Assembly: GCA_007131465.1 (NCBI GenBank)
Contig: SLQN01000360.1
Coordinates: forward strand, 1-9,304
DNA length: 9,304 nucleotides
Reading direction: 5' to 3'
Source: Paracoccaceae bacterium
GTDB lineage: Bacteria; Pseudomonadota; Alphaproteobacteria; Rhodobacterales; Rhodobacteraceae
Shown: positions 6,551 to 9,304 of the stretch, one piece after another
Layout of the letters: every line of letters starts with the position of its first letter
Numbering within the stretch: the first letter of the stretch is position 1
Program-made: the position numbers and the translations under genes
The notes under the pieces: model-generated
Databases searched by the model: none
Seen by the model: only the letters and a program-made list of their open reading frames with translations
What the model was told of the DNA's origin: nothing

Positions 6551-6642
6551 CTGCACGAGATGCTCGTCTGGATGACCCAAGATCTGCATTCGCCCAACTC
6601 AATCATCGCATCGGAAAGGAAACATGCAAAGCAAATGTCGGT

Positions 6643-6673
6643 TCGTTTACAACTCGTTTACAGTTTGTCACAA
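6643..6673 (+). promoter_or_regulatory. Tandem 11-bp-period repeat, candidate operator for the response regulator
   Basis: TCGTTTACA occurs twice exactly, at 6643-6651 and 6654-6662, so the GTTTACA cores at 6645 and 6656 start 11 bp apart. A third, degraded copy (TTTGTCACA, ending at 6672) continues in roughly the same register. Direct repeats of about 7 bp with 4-bp gaps, on one face of the helix, are the usual binding pattern of OmpR/PhoB-family regulators. The site lies between the divergent kinase and ddhA genes, about 100 bp before the ddhA start, a normal place for an activator. Weak -10-like sequences follow (TAGTCT at 6704-6709, TTGTAT at 6715-6720) without a good -35, as expected for an activator-dependent promoter. 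Binding is inferred. Confidence 0.6.
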
Positions 6674-6759
6674 CTTCGCAGCCTCTCAGGGCCGCAGGCC
6701 AGCTAGTCTCTGGATTGTATTCAAGTCAGGGAGGCCGATGCCTGCCCTTTCTGTCGAAG

Positions 6760-6765
6760 AGGAGG
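6760..6765 (+). promoter_or_regulatory. Ribosome-binding site of ddhA
   Basis: A perfect AGGAGG stands 6 bases before the ATG at 6772. It supports this start over the out-of-frame ATG at 6738 and the in-frame ATG at 6781. Confidence 0.85.
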
Positions 6766-6771
6766 CAAGCC

Positions 6772-9304
6772 ATGTTGCGCATGCGGCGTCGGGAATTTCT
6801 GCAGACGGGATCGCTCGTCGGGGCCGGGATCATCGCGGCAGACCGGAGTTGGGCGCTCAACCGGTTGGAGCCAATCGGCGATACGCTGGAGACCGAGTAT
6901 CCCTATCGCGACTGGGAAGATCTGTATCGGCGCGAATTCAGTTGGGATCATATCGGCAAAGCGGCGCATTGCATCAATTGCGTCGGCAACTGCGCTTTCG
7001 ACGTCTATGTGAAGGACGGCATCGTCATCCGCGAGGAACAACTCGCCAAGTATCCGCAGATCAACCCGAACGTGCCCGATGCGAACCCGCGCGGCTGCCA
7101 GAAAGGGGCCATTCATTCGTCCGCGATGTATGAAGGCGACCGGCTACGGTATCCGATGAAGCGGGTCGGCGAGCGGGGCGAGGGCAAGTGGCAGCGCATG
7201 TCCTGGGATGACATCACCGAGGAGATCGCCGACAAGATCATCGACATCTTCGTCGAGCATGGGCCCGGCAAGCTGAAGACGCATACTGGCTCGGGCAATC
7301 TGTCAATGGTGCGTTTCGCAGCACCCTATCGCTTCGCATCCCTTGTGGGCGGGGTGCAGCTCGATATCTTCACCGATGTCGGGGATCTGAACACTGGTGC
7401 CCATCTGGCCTTCGGCAATCCGCTCGAAAACTTCACATCGGATGCATGGTTCGACGCCGATTACATCATGATGTCGCTGTTCAACCCGAACGCCACCCGT
7501 ATCCCCGATGCGCATTATCTGTGGGAGGCGAAATGGAACGGTGCGCGGGTTGTGTCGGTTGCGCCGGATTACAACCCCTCATCGATCCATGCGGATCTCT
7601 GGATCCCGATCGAGCCGGGGGCGGACCCGTATCTGTCGATGTCTTTCGTGAACGTGATCATCGAGGAAGGGCTGTACAAGCCCGAATTCATGAAAGAGCA
7701 GACTGATCTGCCGGTTCTGGTGCGGACCGACACTGGCAAGATGCTGCGCGAGGCAGACCTTGTCGATGGTGGCTCGGAGGAGGTTTTCTATCACTGGGAT
7801 CTGAACACCGACGCTGCTGTCAGGATCACCGGGTCGATGGGGTCGCAGGAAAAGACCATCACCCTGAATGGTGTCGATCCGGCGCTGGAGGGAGAATTCG
7901 AAGTCGAGGGCATCCCGGTCACGACAGTTTTCGAGAAGGTGAAAGCGGAAGCCGCCAAATACCCGCCCGAGGAGACGGCGGCAGTCACCAGCGTCGCCGC
8001 CTCGACCGTGCGGCAGGAAGCGCGCGCCTTTGCCGAAGCGAAAAAGGCGATCCTGATGCTGGGCTTCAATATCGGGCGCTATTCGAACGGTATCTATACA
8101 AGCTGGGCGCAGGCGTTGATGCTGGCGCTTACCGGCCATGTCGGCAAGACCGGGGGCATGGACACCTCCTGGACGGACTGGAGTCAGCCGAAATGGCTGG
8201 AGCTTGCGCTTTACGGATTCGAGAAGCTGCCCCGGCTTGAGGCTGGTGGGCTGGGCGAGTTCCAGCGCGGTAACATGATCGAACATGCCCGCCAGCATTT
8301 CGACAACGCGAAACTGAAGGAACGTGTCGGTTTTGACCTCGATGAGATGGAGGAAATGATCGACGAGAGCATCTCGAAAGGCTGGATGCCATATTACGGC
8401 GAGATGAAGGGGATGATCGTCATCGCCGACAATCCGTTCCGCCGCAACAAGTTTGCCACGAAATACCGCGAACACATTCTGGAAGAGGTCTCGCAGCTTT
8501 TTGTCGATATCAATGTGCGGATGGATTCCACCGCGCAATGGGCCGATTACCTGTTGCCGGCAGCCAGCCATTACGAGGCGTGGGACATTCGCGCGACGGG
8601 TTATCATCGTTTCGTAAACGTCTTCTCGCGCCCGGTGGAACCGATCGGCGAGGCAAAACCTGACTGGGACATCATGGAAATCCTGACCCGCAAGATTCAG
8701 GAGCGTGCCATCGCCCGGGGTGTCGAGGGGATCCCGGATGGTGATGTCTCGCGCGATCTGCACACCATTCATGACGATTTCACCATGAATGGCGAGTTGA
8801 TGACCGATTACGACGCGACCAGGTGGCTGGTGGACAATGGCCCGGAGTTTGGTGGCGTGACACTCGAGGAAGGTGCCGAGCGCGGCTTTTTCGTCATGAA
8901 CGAGAGCGCGGGGGTCTACGGAGATCTGGCAGCAGACGAACCGTATAATCCGTTTGTTCCGCAGACCGAACAGAAAATCCCGTATGAGACGCTGACCGGA
9001 AGGGTGACCTTCTATTGTGATCACCCGACCTTCGAGCGCCTTGGCGCGGTTGTGCCCACCGCGCGGCACCATGCTGGCTCAGGCGCGGCGCATTATCCGC
9101 TGTCATTCTATTCGCCGCATACGCGATGGGGCATTCACACCAACTGGCGCTCGAACAAATACATGATGCGGCTGCAGCGGGGTGAGCCCAATATCTATAT
9201 CAATCCCGAACTGGCGGCACAAAAGGGCATTACCGACGGCTCCATGGTCCGCGTATTCAATGGCATCGGAGAGTTTTTCGCACAGGCGAAGTTCTACCCC
9301 TCCA
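6772..9304 (+). CDS. ddhA: Dimethylsulfide dehydrogenase catalytic (alpha) subunit DdhA, 3' end beyond the window
   Basis: This is the molybdenum bis-MGD subunit of a periplasmic enzyme that oxidises dimethylsulfide to dimethylsulfoxide and passes electrons to a c-type cytochrome. The frame is open for 844 codons; DdhA has roughly 900 residues, so a short C-terminal part is missing. The N-terminus is a twin-arginine signal (MLRMRRREFLQTG, cleavage probably after SWA-28), exporting the folded enzyme. The mature start, LNRLEPIGDTLETEYPYRDW, and the block HCINCVGNCAFDVYVKDGIV closely match R. sulfidophilum DdhA as I remember it. The iron-sulfur motif is His66, Cys70, Cys74 and Cys109 (in NPRGCQKG), the His-for-Cys form typical of type II family members such as NarG, EbdA, SerA and ClrA. 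Asp202 in FTDVGDL is the likely molybdenum ligand by alignment to NarG. ddhB (Fe-S), ddhD (chaperone) and ddhC (cytochrome b) should follow. Ethylbenzene dehydrogenase, chlorate or selenate reductase are less likely alternatives. Confidence 0.92.
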   Translation, partial: MLRMRRREFLQTGSLVGAGIIAADRSWALNRLEPIGDTLETEYPYRDWEDLYRREFSWDHIGKAAHCINCVGNCAFDVYVKDGIVIREEQLAKYPQINPNVPDANPRGCQKGAIHSSAMYEGDRLRYPMKRVGERGEGKWQRMSWDDITEEIADKIIDIFVEHGPGKLKTHTGSGNLSMVRFAAPYRFASLVGGVQLDIFTDVGDLNTGAHLAFGNPLENFTSDAWFDADYIMMSLFNPNATRIPDAHYLWEAKWNGARVVSVAPDYNPSSIHADLWIPIEPGADPYLSMSFVNVIIEEGLYKPEFMKEQTDLPVLVRTDTGKMLREADLVDGGSEEVFYHWDLNTDAAVRITGSMGSQEKTITLNGVDPALEGEFEVEGIPVTTVFEKVKAEAAKYPPEETAAVTSVAASTVRQEARAFAEAKKAILMLGFNIGRYSNGIYTSWAQALMLALTGHVGKTGGMDTSWTDWSQPKWLELALYGFEKLPRLEAGGLGEFQRGNMIEHARQHFDNAKLKERVGFDLDEMEEMIDESISKGWMPYYGEMKGMIVIADNPFRRNKFATKYREHILEEVSQLFVDINVRMDSTAQWADYLLPAASHYEAWDIRATGYHRFVNVFSRPVEPIGEAKPDWDIMEILTRKIQERAIARGVEGIPDGDVSRDLHTIHDDFTMNGELMTDYDATRWLVDNGPEFGGVTLEEGAERGFFVMNESAGVYGDLAADEPYNPFVPQTEQKIPYETLTGRVTFYCDHPTFERLGAVVPTARHHAGSGAAHYPLSFYSPHTRWGIHTNWRSNKYMMRLQRGEPNIYINPELAAQKGITDGSMVRVFNGIGEFFAQAKFYPS

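Noticed and set aside
6535..6606. Longer kinase start at 6606
   Set aside because: The strong ribosome-binding site before 6534 and the non-domain-like extra 24 residues favour the shorter start.
6738..7133. Possible start at 6738 with GGGAGG upstream, giving another frame into ddhA
   Set aside because: Only 3 bases separate the GGGAGG from the ATG, the product loses protein character inside ddhA, and ddhA has its own better-spaced AGGAGG. A leader peptide role cannot be shown from the sequence.
7579..9072. Minus-strand open frame of 497 codons
   Set aside because: It lies fully inside ddhA on the opposite strand. The ddhA frame is uninterrupted and strongly family-like, and long antisense frames are common in GC-rich genes.

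Overview
The window looks like a piece of an alphaproteobacterial chromosome or large plasmid, most likely from the Rhodobacteraceae. The base composition is GC-rich, and the right-hand gene is very close, from memory of the family, to the dimethylsulfide dehydrogenase catalytic subunit (DdhA) of Rhodovulum sulfidophilum. No database search was possible, so the taxonomic placement is an inference.

Layout from left to right. (1) Positions 1-774, minus strand: an almost complete modA, the periplasmic molybdate-binding protein of an ABC importer, running off the left edge. (2) Positions 775-1130: a divergent intergenic region with two small inverted repeats near modA. (3) Positions 1131-1787, plus strand: an unrecognised exported protein of 218 residues. 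(4) Positions 1788-3361: a low-density, scarred stretch. It holds a possible degraded gene end, a 66-residue hypothetical protein on the minus strand, a BLUF blue-light-receptor gene cut off in mid-domain, and the right-hand end of an IS66-family element whose transposase is truncated and probably frameshifted. (5) Positions 3362-6534, minus strand: a two-gene operon with overlapping ends, coding for a soluble tripartite hybrid histidine kinase and an OmpR/PhoB-type response regulator. (6) Positions 6535-6771: the divergent control region, carrying a tandem repeat with 11-bp period that is a good candidate for the response-regulator operator. (7) From 6772 to the right edge, plus strand: ddhA, with a twin-arginine signal peptide and the His/Cys iron-sulfur motif of the type II DMSO-reductase family.

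How the parts may work together: ddhA codes for an exported molybdenum bis-MGD enzyme predicted to oxidise dimethylsulfide to dimethylsulfoxide in the periplasm. The genes for its partner subunits should lie beyond the right edge. The divergent kinase-regulator pair is the obvious candidate to control it through a His-Asp-His-Asp phosphorelay. The kinase has no visible membrane segment, so its signal is probably cytoplasmic. The nearby modA would help supply molybdate for the cofactor. The BLUF and IS66 remnants between these blocks suggest past rearrangement, with modA and the ddh genes possibly brought together by it.

No RNA gene or CRISPR array was seen.
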